Below, piece by piece: positions 22,301 through 28,375 of a stretch of 64,000 nt of DNA. Source of the stretch: Telmatactis stephensoni (taxonomy: Eukaryota; Cnidaria; Anthozoa; Actiniaria; Isophelliidae); assembly GCA_029948255.1 (NCBI GenBank), contig JALIZF010001696.1, positions 186,001-250,000 on the forward strand, written 5' to 3'. Under the pieces are notes generated by a model. That model was not told where the DNA came from and searched no databases. It worked only from the letters and a program-made list of their open reading frames with translations. Numbering within the stretch: the first letter of the stretch is position 1; every line of letters begins with the position of its first letter. The translations under genes and the position numbers were made by a program.

Positions 22301-23147
22301 TGTGGTACGTAAGTAACAAGAACAGGGTTTGGAGTTCCTGTGGTAATTCCAGCTCAGCCACACGAGCGCTTTATCAATGGTTCAATTGTACCATTTGTAA
22401 TGTTTACGGTCCATTATTCGTGCATATCATTATCTATTGGTTCGATTGGTGACGTACGTACACATCTTGTATTAGGGAGCTTAAGCAGGAGAGGAGACGT
22501 TTTTGTCAACGCGGACGTCACCGCAGTGTACGTTCTTCTTCGTCCTTCGCCATCAAAGATGATGTGTTTCGTTTTCGTTAACCAAAAGGTCAGTTAAGTC
22601 TTTTTCATCTTCTACCAAGAACAGCAACCTCATCTATGACGGCGAACGGATGAACGAAAACGTACGTGTGACGTCCGTGTTGACAAAAACGTCTCCTGCT
22701 TAAGCTCCCTATTATCACTATACATTGTCCATTGTCTTTTTTTTTTTCACATCTAGGTTGAAATTGCTACACTGAGTCTGCGTATGTTGCTTCCGCTTCT
22801 GCTTCGTTGCCTTTTGTATATTCTTTATGCTGATCGGCCTGGACATTTTATTTCTTCCCCCTCCGTACGTTAGGCTCAACAAGCGTTGTCACTTGTAGAT
22901 GTCACATTCCCTCTATGTGTATTATATTTAGGATCCGATGTCTCACTGCACAAAAAGTAACTCCAAGCATAAAATATACTTACTTTAATTCCTCCCTTAT
23001 ACTTTCTGGCGAGATATCATTTACAGCTTCGGCATGAAGCGACGTCAGATTCAATAATTTTTCGGTTAAGTCCCGCTTATATCCGTTCTCGTTGTCAATT
23101 ATGCTACACCAACATGTCGTTGTTGCCCATACCATGAACAATGCCAT
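1301..23147 (-). CDS. FOLH1: Glutamate carboxypeptidase II-like (M28B), gene 1, 15 coding exons
   Basis: This is a membrane or secreted zinc peptidase of the GCPII/NAALADase family, which removes C-terminal glutamate from NAAG or folyl-polyglutamate. Coding exons, 5' to 3': 23147-22984, 21189-20904, 20406-20284, 18027-17838, 16884-16785, 15556-15384, 14709-14590, 13503-13421, 13169-13106, 12404-12337, 11230-11148, 10746-10656, 9904-9649, 2286-2103, 1481-1301. All joins are GT-AG and keep frame, giving about 721 residues against 750 in human GCPII. Zinc ligands are visible: His354 in GNHRDAW, Asp364 in GGTDP, Glu402 with catalytic Glu401 in SWGAEE, Asp430 in INVDSA and His527 in PLYHT. The substrate Arg (TRGTK) and Asn (YNWLP) are also present. 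The start is uncertain: the ATG used by the paralogue at 28376 is TTT here and a 1-nt indel follows, so I began at the next in-frame Met (MALFMVW). The first-exon acceptor is at 23229-23230. A Polinton fills intron 13. Confidence 0.85.
1727..1985 (+). mobile_element. tRNA-derived SINE
   Basis: The head resembles a tRNA. An A-box-like GCGTAGTGGTTAAGCC is followed about 35 bases later by a near-consensus B box, GTTCGAGTCC. A tRNA-unrelated body follows, with a run of T and C and a TGTGAGTTGA motif. The same body, without the tRNA head, recurs at about 35050-35215 and in degraded form at about 49595-49690. It lies in intron 14 of GCPII gene 1, in antisense. Confidence 0.6.
2525..2530. repeat. 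Left 6-bp target site duplication of the Polinton
   Basis: GATTTC immediately precedes the element's AGTAGTAGG terminus and is repeated at 9600-9605 directly after the CCTACTACT terminus. Six-base target duplications and AG-type termini are characteristic of Polintons. Confidence 0.85.
2575..2594. repeat. Poly-C tract in left Polinton terminus
   Basis: Twenty consecutive C followed by AACCCCAACCCC. On the complementary strand this is a G-run with GGGGTTGGGG repeats, able in principle to form a G-quadruplex. The mirror tract at 9537-9555 has 19 G, the only length difference found between the arms. Confidence 0.8.
2841..3480. repeat. Tandem 320-bp duplication in left Polinton arm
   Basis: Two adjacent units (2841-3160 and 3161-3480) begin with AGAGATTACGGGGTCGATGA. 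They differ at a few bases, for example TTTTCTTCTC versus TTTTCCTCCC. The same pair, with the same differences, is mirrored at 8651-9290. Confidence 0.9.
3690..3887 (-). CDS. Small 65-residue Polinton arm protein, left copy
   Basis: This short frame starts [10 protein letters not shown] and ends in a basic, Gln-rich tail ([11 protein letters not shown], then QQQQEE). I do not recognise it. It lies about 230 bp downstream of the Cys-rich gene on the same strand, and has an identical copy at 8244-8441. A polyadenylation-type AATAAA follows about 130 bp downstream in the mirrored copy (8573-8578). It could be a small virion protein or a last exon, and it could also be non-coding. Confidence 0.4.
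   Translation of the reverse strand: MGDVRINFSCKSPHPDWFKELTFKVGPQNGVSSGRGQFGGVPLKEQMRRRKLTGLQQQQEEINKI
4096..4101 (-). promoter_or_regulatory. Polyadenylation signal of the 271-residue Polinton gene
   Basis: TTTATT reads AATAAA on the minus strand, 14 bases past the stop codon of the 4115-4930 gene. The mirror signal is at 8030-8035. Confidence 0.6.
4115..4930 (-). CDS. Polinton protein: conserved WNxxGE domain, acidic Ser/Glu linker, Cys-rich C-terminus
   Basis: A 271-residue protein that can be read in three parts. Residues about 30-125 hold a region ([11 protein letters not shown], then [14 protein letters not shown], then a [14 protein letters not shown] stretch) that I recognise as the recurrent Polinton domain built around W-N-x-x-G-E followed by a short helical segment. 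It usually lies C-terminal to the ATPase-linked region in other elements, and its function is unknown. Residues about 130-180 are extremely Ser/Glu/Asp-rich. Residues about 180-250 contain repeated CxxC pairs (CHVC, CPRC, CDIC, CRCRDC), which look like zinc ribbons. The first 47 codons (4930-4789) lie in the unique centre; the rest is in the left arm and is duplicated at 7399-8016. Confidence 0.65.
   Translation of the reverse strand: MKRARSESTDSEDSIASYTEEATFDDDDIEKVLQKLSQSNPEEKTLAFLHTLSASKSILYWNSHGEMMYHERRIPVTSIAELIEYVMLPYNLDVKVPRGLKTFTQGLSEIGIDKKLIRNKRVLADLVARQPEEDETDSETSDQASERETSESDSESVSESLESQEHSEPESSESDDEPLECHVCRDFKSFYSIPVVQCPRCLWREGYYCRDDQLVECDICSHVFAVDDHTTKVKFCRCRDCDAVHQLSLKSKKLKLMDDHDDNQEESESEL
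4988..5314 (-). CDS. Small conserved Polinton protein, GGG-hydrophobic C-terminus
   Basis: A 108-residue protein beginning MSRLIRDHF. It has a helical middle ([16 protein letters not shown]), a basic stretch ([16 protein letters not shown]), then LAQRGGGF and a hydrophobic C-terminal tail ([11 protein letters not shown]). This architecture of about 100 residues ending in a Gly-rich motif and a hydrophobic tail is a recurrent small protein of metazoan Polintons and adintovirus-like elements. It has been compared loosely with adenoviral core or minor proteins, but I cannot assign a function. It lies just upstream of the 271-residue gene on the same strand with a 57-bp gap, and its 5' side faces the TCTAA satellite. 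Confidence 0.7.
   Translation of the reverse strand: MSRLIRDHFGYLYHLTNCPPHQRTLLLATASPEQVHAICEVCSNLSKGTIPVSQVQKERLRKHVDDIRKLADPSVPFKIKKQTLAQRGGGFVSDIMSPLVSALKLFLF
5385..6224. repeat. TCTAA satellite with 95-bp higher-order repeat
   Basis: About 840 bp built from the pentamer TCTAA with interruptions such as GTAGAATCTAAACTAGTATA. A higher-order unit repeats at exactly 95 bp: the TAGATCTAAT junctions fall at 5611, 5706, 5801 and 5896. It separates the divergent 108-residue and ATPase genes, exactly where their promoters would be expected. Confidence 0.9.
6299..7402 (+). CDS. Polinton packaging ATPase (FtsK/HerA, A32-like) with N-terminal zinc finger and chimeric tail
   Basis: A 367-residue DNA-packaging-type ATPase. 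Residues 5-23 form a C2H2-like finger (CPxC, then HTHLSRTH). The Walker A motif is GMTGSGKT at 75-82, Walker B is LMVIDD at 147-152, and a polar sensor follows at LLQN (181-184). Residues about 296-340 ([12 protein letters not shown], then a RYLALQQQL stretch) match the region that normally links Polinton ATPases to downstream conserved domains. The first ATG in frame is 6299; the frame is open upstream to 6272, and a TTCAG just before could be a splice acceptor. The last 19 residues, from 7343, are an out-of-frame reading of the inverted arm, so the native C-terminus is missing. Folding and catalysis could survive because the motor domain is complete. Confidence 0.85.
   Translation: MVRMCPICGKPQQNLHTHLSRTHKLDNSQRQYWLGQEKCTKVGQRFTPYPQTKPQVETKCNRFQLLHPFTALVAGMTGSGKTVWVQNLLEHANQVIQPPPQRIVWSYSQWQPAYDRMLKTVPGIEFVKGIPHDLDEDWYFDPEINNLMVIDDQMTETSNDKRILNLFTKGSHHRNLSVVFLLQNVYFQGKIMRTLSLNAAYLVLFKNPRDKLQMMTLGKQMYPGKTDQFLQKYEAAVQRPYGYLFVDLKPNTPEGCRLRTNVLPNDAHSSQTGGQTDAVKTIANFFERQGYLQSPQLKAMQELEEQMDAILKDPTLPPEVKIKEYGPLFNRYLALQQQLSNTGPTIPRFFIPCQLRKVFYTGTPMGR
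7399..8016 (+). pseudogene. 5'-truncated copy of the 271-residue Polinton gene
   Basis: The frame begins at an internal Met-Met and matches the last 205 residues of the minus-strand protein without difference. The N-terminal 66 residues are missing from this reading because the arm starts inside the gene and the upstream sequence is the ATPase gene in another frame. Its ATG overlaps the ATPase stop (ATGATG at the TGA), so it has no promoter of its own. It could still be expressed by re-initiation, which I regard as unlikely. Confidence 0.75.
8030..8035 (+). promoter_or_regulatory. AATAAA after truncated arm gene
   Basis: Mirror of 4096-4101. It would now also serve transcripts of the chimeric ATPase gene, since it is the first such signal downstream of that gene. 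Confidence 0.5.
8244..8441 (+). CDS. Small 65-residue Polinton arm protein, right copy
   Basis: Identical in residues to the 3690-3887 minus-strand frame ([10 protein letters not shown] start, QQQQEE tail). An AATAAA lies at 8573-8578. Unrecognised protein; coding status is uncertain, but the frame is intact in both arms, as expected if the arms are very young or kept identical by conversion. Confidence 0.4.
   Translation: MGDVRINFSCKSPHPDWFKELTFKVGPQNGVSSGRGQFGGVPLKEQMRRRKLTGLQQQQEEINKI
8651..9290. repeat. Tandem 320-bp duplication in right Polinton arm
   Basis: Mirror of 2841-3480. The variant GGGAGGAAAA is in the inner unit (about 8900) and AGAAGAAAA in the outer unit (about 9218), the same inner/outer arrangement as in the left arm. 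Confidence 0.9.
9537..9555. repeat. Poly-G tract in right Polinton terminus
   Basis: Nineteen G preceded by GGGGTTGGGGTT, the mirror of the 20-C tract at 2575-2594. Confidence 0.8.
9600..9605. repeat. Right 6-bp target site duplication of the Polinton
   Basis: GATTTC directly after the right terminus, matching 2525-2530. It ends 43 bases from the splice donor of GCPII exon 13 (9648). Confidence 0.85.
10129..10344. mobile_element. Palindromic MITE (TACACTGCAAAAACGC ends)
   Basis: A nearly complete hairpin. TACACTGCAAAAACGC at the left is mirrored by GCGTTTTTGCAGTGTA at the right, and the interior alternates GAGTAA/TTACTC motifs. It lies in intron 12 of GCPII gene 1. Confidence 0.75.
10385..10570 (-). 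mobile_element. Degraded tRNA-SINE copy
   Basis: Shares the AATAAACTTGAGG...CGACGGT and TTAATTAGATTT-type body of the SINEs at 14287-14542 and 26046-26306, but with many substitutions and a ruined tRNA head. Confidence 0.4.
10910..11126. mobile_element. Palindromic MITE (CAGTTTACATGGCAC type)
   Basis: Terminal inverted repeats AAGGAGGTGTTTACATGACA and its partner at GTGCCATGTAAACTGCCCCTT. Further internal palindromes surround ATCATCCTA and TAGGATGAT. It lies in intron 11 of GCPII gene 1 and ends about 21 bases from the exon 11 splice donor. Confidence 0.7.
11231..12336. other. Intron 10 of GCPII gene 1
   Basis: Contains a G-run (about 11779-11795) followed by loosely repeated GGTACCTTNTAGGG motifs to about 11940, probably a decayed repeat. 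I see no coding exon and no intact element in the rest. Confidence 0.4.
12610..12790. repeat. Dispersed repeat with AACTCGAA motifs
   Basis: Contains AACTCGAAC, GAATCCCCGCTATCTTGAAC and GAATTCGAGTTAGCCGG-like segments. Related copies occur at about 57090-57255 and about 61480-61540. The arrangement resembles a short Tigger/pogo-type non-autonomous element, but I assign it only tentatively. It lies in intron 9 of GCPII gene 1. Confidence 0.4.
13617..13949 (+). mobile_element. Hairpin MITE family A, copy 1
   Basis: A long hairpin. GATTCCATTTTTCCGTGCGT...GATGACTTC is mirrored by GACGTCTTCTGTGCATCGAT...ATGGAATG, with the spacer ACGCCACGAGACGAAGTCGA at the centre. It is followed by a tail with two AATCAGAGCGCGC boxes, ending TAATATGCCAATTATTATAT. 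It lies in intron 7 of GCPII gene 1. Other copies: 24854-25182, 37511-37839, 48473-48714 (half), 21206-21490 (divergent), 38139-38222 (fragment). Confidence 0.8.
14287..14542 (-). mobile_element. tRNA-derived SINE with (TTTAC)n tail, minus copy
   Basis: On the minus strand: AGCAAGGATGGCACAGTTGG, A box TGGCACAGTTGGTTAGTGCG, B box GTTCGATCCC, then a body ending in repeated TTTAC (plus strand GTAAA at 14290-14308). A close copy lies at 26046-26306. It is in intron 7 of GCPII gene 1. Confidence 0.75.
15077..15293. mobile_element. Hairpin MITE family B, copy 1
   Basis: Ends GCGCATGCCTCTGTACTGC and GCAGTACAGAGACATGCGTG are inverted. Inner arms contain AAGCAAGAGAAACACTCGG and GCTTGCTTTTCTCTTGCTCT. 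It lies in intron 6 of GCPII gene 1. Copies at 35817-35999 and 44243-44412. Confidence 0.75.
15619..15744. mobile_element. Small MITE (GTGTTTACACTTGAA ends)
   Basis: GTCCGTGTTTACACTTGAA at the left is mirrored by TTAAGTGTAAACACGGCC at the right. A further GGCCGTGTTTACACTTGAG begins at about 15763, so a second truncated copy may follow. Intron 5 of GCPII gene 1. Confidence 0.6.
16262..16325. repeat. Short tandem duplication
   Basis: GGGACCTTAAAAAGAACTAC followed by CCTGGACCC occurs twice in tandem, with a period of about 30 bp. Confidence 0.7.
16511..16780. mobile_element. MITE family D, copy 1, at a splice donor
   Basis: A 270-bp element with inverted ends CAAGAGACCATAATACTAA and TTAGTATTGTGGTCTCTTG, flanked by the 7-bp duplication TTACCTT (16504-16510 and 16781-16787). 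On the minus strand this duplication is AAGGTAA, the splice donor of GCPII exon 5, which is therefore present on both sides of the insert. Other copies: 46804-47098 and a partial at 18059-18290. Confidence 0.85.
18059..18290. mobile_element. MITE family D, degraded copy 2
   Basis: Begins CAAAAGACCATAATATTAAG and carries the family's CTATTGATGTCAGTGCAATG and GCGCGCGCAAGGACTCTTAA segments, with the inverted partner TTCGAGAACCTTGCTTGCGC. The right end is lost. Intron 3 of GCPII gene 1, just upstream of exon 4 (18027). Confidence 0.65.
18915..19224 (+). mobile_element. tRNA-like element with separated A and B boxes
   Basis: An A-box-like GGTAGCGCAGCGGTCTAAGG (18920s) and a perfect B-box context GGTTCGAGCCCTG (19200s) occur in the same orientation, but about 270 bp apart instead of the usual 30-60. 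The spacer includes TCCGGATATCGTCTCCCTCC. This may be a SINE split by an insertion. Intron 3 of GCPII gene 1. Confidence 0.35.
19400..19500 (-). other. Retroelement-like 3' end with hammerhead-like core
   Basis: On the minus strand CTGATGA (19473-19479) is followed by a 6-bp stem, GACTAG (19466-19471) with CTAGTC (19454-19459), and then GAAA (19450-19453). This order matches the core of hammerhead ribozymes and is common at ends of Penelope-type and related elements. I could not form a convincing stem I with the flanks, so activity is doubtful. Confidence 0.35.
20442..20590. mobile_element. MITE family C, degraded copy 1
   Basis: Ends AGATAGAGTCGATTGACAGT and CACTCATACGAAAACTAATC, with CGGTTACGG/CCGTAAC-like internal motifs typical of this family. 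Intron 2 of GCPII gene 1, about 36 bases from exon 3. Confidence 0.55.
21206..21490 (-). mobile_element. Hairpin MITE family A, divergent copy
   Basis: Carries ATAATTGGTATATTACGCGC, GCGCGCTCTGATTGGTTGAG and GATTCCATTTTTCGTGCACC. The hairpin is partly decayed after GTCACGACACTCGAC. It ends 17 bases from the exon 2 acceptor of GCPII gene 1. Confidence 0.6.
22474..22710. mobile_element. MITE family H, copy 1
   Basis: Inverted ends GGGAGCTTAAGCAGGAGAGG and GTCTCCTGCTTAAGCTCCC, then GACGTTTTTGTCAACGCGGA mirrored by TCCGTGTTGACAAAAACGTC. Intron 1 of GCPII gene 1. A second copy is at 53643-53876 and a half copy at about 47582-47650. Confidence 0.75.
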
Positions 23148-24650
23148 AGATAGAAAGGCACTGAGGTCATTTTTGATGAAAGAGAAGGACTTGATTTTCT
23201 TGAAAATCACTTTTAGAAATTTATATATCTGAAATATGTAAAAAGTGAGAAATGAATGTTGAGGGCATCGATCTAAGCTGCTTTTGGAGGGAACAAGCAA
23301 GTAAACAAACAAACAATTAAACAAACAAACAAACAAACAAAATAACAGATCGACGAATTGACTAATTGACTAATAACTAACAAAACAAAAGGAAAGACCA
23401 ACTGAAATAAAGCAGCTCCAATCAAGAGAGAATCACATAGAAGGCCAAGGTCAAGTGCGCGCCCTAAACGGTCCCTTGAAAGTTAAATAGTTGATGGCGG
23501 GGCTTGTGGGCGATCTCGTTGACCGTATTAACGCCTTTACACATACGATCCAACCTCCAAGCACGGCCTAGAAACTCAAATTTGTTCTCAAAAATGTAGG
23601 AATAATCTTTTCTCCTGTATTTAGTTTAGTATGTAAACTGAATTAATAACAGGTCAAATGTCAATTTTACGACCTGGTGAAATTATATATTTTTGTTGAG
23701 AAGAGCTGGTATGGGAACAAAATCAGTAATCATAGCATGTAGTATAGACTTAATGTAAACAACAAAATATATAAATCATGAAAAAAGTGTAATACAATAT
23801 AATATGTGAACTATATTTTCTTACCATGATTTAAGTTCTTGATAAATCAAATCATAATCGCTGAACCTTCTATGTTTTATTCTCGTTTTTGAAACGCTGA
23901 ATCAGTTCAATCGGACGGCTTATTTAGTATTAGAATTAAGCCGCTACATCCAAGATTAAATGCTACATCCAAGACTTTCATTTATCGGCAAGAATTCTTC
24001 CTTTTTACGTTAAAATCACATCCTAAGGAATAATCAAGCCTTGAAGATTGCGTGCGATAATCATGAAATTGTTAAAGTTTCATTAAAATATTAAATAGCT
24101 CATTGAACCGCTAAGAATGAGATGAATACAATGTTACAACCAGTTTTACTTTACTGGTACGAAAGTGAAGCAGTATTCTTAGCTCGGGCTGATAGGCTGG
24201 AGGAGAGTAAGGCAGTTATTTACAAAAAGTACAAAAATCCGAAACAAATTACAGTTTATCTGTAAACAAATTATAGTGATGTTCATCGAAAAAGTTCCAA
24301 GCAACAACAGAGAGACCACCAACTGAGCTTTTAATGGCCGTGACCAACAGAAAAATTGACCAATCAGATACGATGAAAAATGTTTTGTTCTGACAATTAA
24401 TGCTATATGATATTGGTGCTGATATCACGATTAGAAGTTTTCTATCAATTAACATAAATTTTGTGGGCAGTCCGTACGTTGGGTTTCTTTTTATCACCTC
24501 AAAAATCTATAAATGAAATAATAAAATTCCGGACAAATTCAACGCCGTAAAAGAAATTAAATTGCTGATTCGGTATTCAGAACCCTCAGAAGATCATGGA
24601 TATCCCCAATTTACCATCCATAGAACAATCACCAACTGATTCTAAATTAA

Positions 24651-25947
24651 GGACGGTGGCCCATAATTCCAGCGCGCATTGTTTTCTGCGCATTTGACTC
24701 AACGAGCGCGCGCGCGACGTCGCACAAATTTGAATAACAAAGGTTTTTAGGCGGAGATCGTGTTCGCAAAATCCATCGTGAAAACGCACGATTTACAAAT
24801 TTTGCATAAGAAAAATCTGATATTGAGAAGAAAAATACATGGTTTCTCATATTTTATATAATAATTGGTATATTACGCGCGCTCTGATTGGTCGAACAAC
24901 CATGTGTGATTAGAGTACACACACATAGATGGCGTCATCGAATCTTACGCGCGCTCTGATTGGTTGGAATGTTTCGATAAATATTATATAAAACAGATAG
25001 ATTCCATTTTTCCGTGCGTCTGTACTCTAATCGATGCACAGAAGACGTCAAAATGCGGTGAGAACAACAGTCACGCCACTCGACTTCGTCTCGTGGCGTA
25101 CTTTTTTGTTCTCACCACATTTTGACGTCATCTGTGCATCGATTAGAGTACAGACGCACGGAAAAATGGAATCTATTTGTTAACTAATTCATTCTAGATT
25201 ATTAAAGGCGCACGCCAGAAAAATGACTCTTTTAACGACCGGAAATATAGAATACTCTTTGGCCGCCATCTTGAAAATGTCCCATAAAGCATTGTATTCC
25301 TTGCATGCTACTCTCTAGGGAGGAGTGGGAATCTCATGGTTATTTAGGCAAATTCTAATAAGATTTCGCGCGTTTCTCAGCAAATAACGTTTTAAATCGC
25401 ATGGATACCCCATAATTTTATTTTCTCATTCGGTTTTGGATTAACTAAGTTATATGTATTCAAAAAAGTAAATAAATAAACCCCCAAAAAAATGATTCGC
25501 GATATATTTTTCTCAGAAATAGCATTTGACGTCAAGTTTCCCAAGAATTACAAATTGGCCAAGAAATTGAAGAACACATGTGCCAGTAATTTCAATAATA
25601 CCGTTTTTTTGCTTTTATTTTGAAGCACTCGGTCTTTATATTAATTGAGAAGCTTTTACTACTTTCGTTGTACTTCTTTACGAGTTAACATTGGAAAAAA
25701 TGATATTATATTAAAAATTCGAAAAATCGCTGGTCAGCGATTATTGGACATGTTTACCATTAATTATATCCGTTAAGTGCATGGATACCCCTAGGCTCAT
25801 CGCGGGCGCACGGATCCCTGACGGCTGAAATCTGAGCCTAGGATACCCCCAATTTTTTTTTCGTGAATTAAAAAACTTTTAACCATTCTACAAATTAAAT
25901 ATAAAATAACTGGGAATAAAATGGTTCGCAATTATGGGCCACCGTCC
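24651..25947. mobile_element. TTAA-flanked non-autonomous DNA transposon
   Basis: The termini GGACGGTGGCCCATAATT and AATTATGGGCCACCGTCC are perfect inverted repeats, each flanked outside by TTAA (24647-24650 and 25948-25951). A TTAA target is used by piggyBac and Kolobok transposases. The 1,297-bp interior encodes nothing recognisable and contains a nested family-A hairpin MITE. Confidence 0.8.
24854..25182 (-). mobile_element. Hairpin MITE family A, copy 2 (nested)
   Basis: Complete copy in the opposite orientation to 13617-13949. Begins TATATAATAATTGGTATATT, has two GCGCGCTCTGATTGG boxes, and then the long hairpin centred on GCCACTCGACTTCGTCTCGT. It lies inside the TTAA-flanked element. 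Confidence 0.8.
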
Positions 25948-26045
25948 TTAACTAAAAAACAGTTTTGTTTATGATTAAATTAAGAAATTAAAAGTAATAG
26001 CTAGCCTCATCTGCAATTCTTCTATTCTTCTTTGTGCTTCGGAGG

Positions 26046-26306
26046 AGCAAGGATGGCACAGTTGGTTAGTGCGCGGCCTTCGGTGCGAGAGGTCCCTAGT
26101 TCGATCTCCAGTGACCTCACATCCTTGTTTCAACTTCTTTCCTTTCTGTGTAGCTTTAATTAGCTTTAAATACCCTTAAAACGGAGCACTGATGGAGAGA
26201 GGGGAGTAAAATGAGCGCACCGTCGACCTCAAGTTTATCAGTTACCAAAATTACTGTCACGAGTTATCGACGTAAAATATGGTCGTTTACTTTACTTTAC
26301 TTACTT
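26046..26306 (+). mobile_element. tRNA-derived SINE with (TTTAC)n tail, plus copy
   Basis: A box TGGCACAGTTGGTTAGTGCG, B box AGTTCGATCTCC, then the body GTAGCTTTAATTAGCTTTAA and a tail of repeated TTTAC at about 26284-26305. It closely matches the minus-strand copy at 14287-14542. Confidence 0.75.
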
Positions 26307-26553
26307 GCTTCCTTTGCGCTTTGTACAAGACAACAAAGCCAGTCATTAGGTTTTCTTTCAAAAATCGGGCTCAAGCCGCTGACTGAAATGCTCGCGCAAA
26401 TTGGAGCGGAAATGACGTCATTAATATTCACTCGAACTCAGATGTTTGCTTCAGCATATTGTCTATTTTGATATTCTGAATAACGAAGTTGATTATGACC
26501 GTGTTTTATTACTAACATTCTCACCCTTCAATTTCGTACATTTGGCGTTTCAA

Positions 26554-27107
26554 AAAACATTTAACACTTATTGACTGGGACCGAGGGAAACAGTATGTTT
26601 TGTGGTCCCGAGACCGCCAATGTTTCCCGATTGAGGCGGAGCCGAGGGACCACAAAACATACTGCTTTCCCGAGGTCCCAGTCAATAAGTGTTTGTTATA
26701 TACCAACTGTCAAAGAACAAAATAAAAAGCAAAACGTCGCTGCCTACAGTTAAAGTTTTTAATCAAAATTCATACAAAACTGACTTTTTTTCACACATAG
26801 TTTTTCGGAGAATTGTTGCAGCTCTTTTGGTGACATTCCCGGTTGATTATCATCTTTTACTCGAAATAAATGTTGTATATTGGTCTTAAAAGTTTGGCAA
26901 TAAACACGGGTTTTGCCTCATGCATGTCCGAATGAATGAATTTGAAAACGCGCGCTGCCAAAAACGCGCCTTCAAAGCTCAATCAACTTCCGGTTTTGTT
27001 ATTACCGGTCAATAAAACTAATTTGGTGACATTCACGTGATGCGCTCTCGCCCAATCAGAGCACGGAAAAAATTGACTTTGACAGTTGGTATATAACAAA
27101 TAGAATA
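26554..27107. mobile_element. Composite palindromic element
   Basis: An inner palindrome runs from AACACTTATTGACTGGGACC to GGTCCCAGTCAATAAGTGTT (about 26562-26694). Outside it, TTTGTTATATACCAACTGTC (about 26692) is inverted at GACAGTTGGTATATAACAAA (about 27081-27105). This suggests a foldback element, perhaps two related ones overlapping. Confidence 0.55.
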
Positions 27108-28136
27108 TATTACATGGTTGCGAGAAGATATGAGGTTTATTTTCGAAAGAGGAAAAATATTTCACGAGTGAGCGCAGCGAACGAGTCGCCGTGTAATTTT
27201 CTTTTTATTGCGGTGGATTATTCGAGCACGTGCAAAAAGAAGCGAACCAGTAGGTAAAACTGGTTGCAATATTGTATTTGGCTTACTCTTAGCGATTTAT
27301 CGACCTTGGTAATGGCTCTATGAATCTTTAATGGGATTATAATTACGAATCCATGACAAAATTCATTTTAGTTTAGTGTCAAATACATCTCATATCAATT
27401 ATAGGCTCAGACGACGTTTCCGATCCAATTTCCACGTACATTTTACCAACAACTGTGGCTCGAATGATGGTGATTAGTCGTCCAAAAATTTAATTTAGAA
27501 GTTCAAAGACAAGAAAGAATTAGTTGACACCTTGATGAAAGTGGCTGTTATTTGATATCTCAGAAAAGCGAACTATGGTAAGACAAAATTAAGTTTTTCT
27601 TCTTTTCGTCTTTATGTTTGCCATATGTTTACATTAAAAGTACAGAATTTTGTTTGTATTACAATGGCAAATTCGATACTGGTCCCTGTAGAAAATTTAA
27701 TTTTAGAAAATCGACCTGCTACCCCTTGTTTAATGACTTTTTTAGACGACATGACAAGTAGACAAAAAGGTGAAGATGGGATCGCTACAATGTAATTCTC
27801 TTAATTTTGACATTTCTAAATCAACTCTTTGAACCGATCAAGACATTAATTGATCTGGCGAAGATAATTTAATCTACAAGGACTTCAAGTAAAGTTAGGT
27901 TTATGTGTTTTGGTTCGAAAGTAGGTGACTTTCGCGGGCATACTGCGCGCGCGCACACATCTGGGTACGCTTACTCAGTTAATCCAATATGGCGGGCGTA
28001 CGATGATTATCTAGCCGTGTACGTCACAACACATCACAACTCAAACAAACACTGAAACCAAATTTTTCATCTCCTTAAATGAGTCCGATTTTGGCAGTTT
28101 GGTTGTTTTCATGATGAAACTGATGTGTGTTTTCAT

Positions 28137-28303
28137 TTGTTCTTGTTCTTGTTCTTGTTCTTGTTCTTGTTCTTGTTCTTGTTCTTGTTCTTGTTCTTGT
28201 TCTTGTTCTTGTTCTTGTTCTTGTTCTTGTTCTTGTTCTTGTTCTTGTTCCTGTTCTTGTTCTTGTTCTTGTTCTTGTTCTTGTTCTTGTTCTTGTTCTT
28301 CAT
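28137..28303. repeat. (TTGTTC)n microsatellite
   Basis: About 27 copies of the hexamer with a single C substitution, ending about 60 bp before the acceptor of the first coding exon of GCPII gene 2. It is open in all frames (Glu-Gln, Cys-Ser, Leu-Phe or Leu-Val repeats), which explains the long reading frames here. None looks genuine. Confidence 0.95.
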
Positions 28304-28375
28304 ACATTTTTTCGGCTTACCTTTGTTTTGATAGTAAATCCTATATAAACATTTTCTGTTTCAGATCTCTGTAAA

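Larger units (their letters stand above)
23229..28364. other. Region between the head-to-head GCPII genes
   Basis: About 5.1 kb separate the first recognised exons of the divergent paralogues. Both first coding exons begin at a splice acceptor (TTTCAG), so untranslated 5' exons and promoters of both genes should lie here. I cannot place them. It also contains an (AAAC)n stretch at about 23300-23340, a TTAA-flanked element, a SINE, a palindromic element and a hexanucleotide array, listed separately. No protein-coding exon was recognised. Confidence 0.5.

Noticed and set aside
26046..26120. A genuine tRNA gene
   Set aside because: Only the A and B boxes fit. There is no cloverleaf acceptor stem, and the sequence continues into a repeated SINE body.
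28041..28374. Glu-Gln, Cys-Ser and Leu-Phe repeat frames
   Set aside because: All are translations of the TTGTTC hexamer array.
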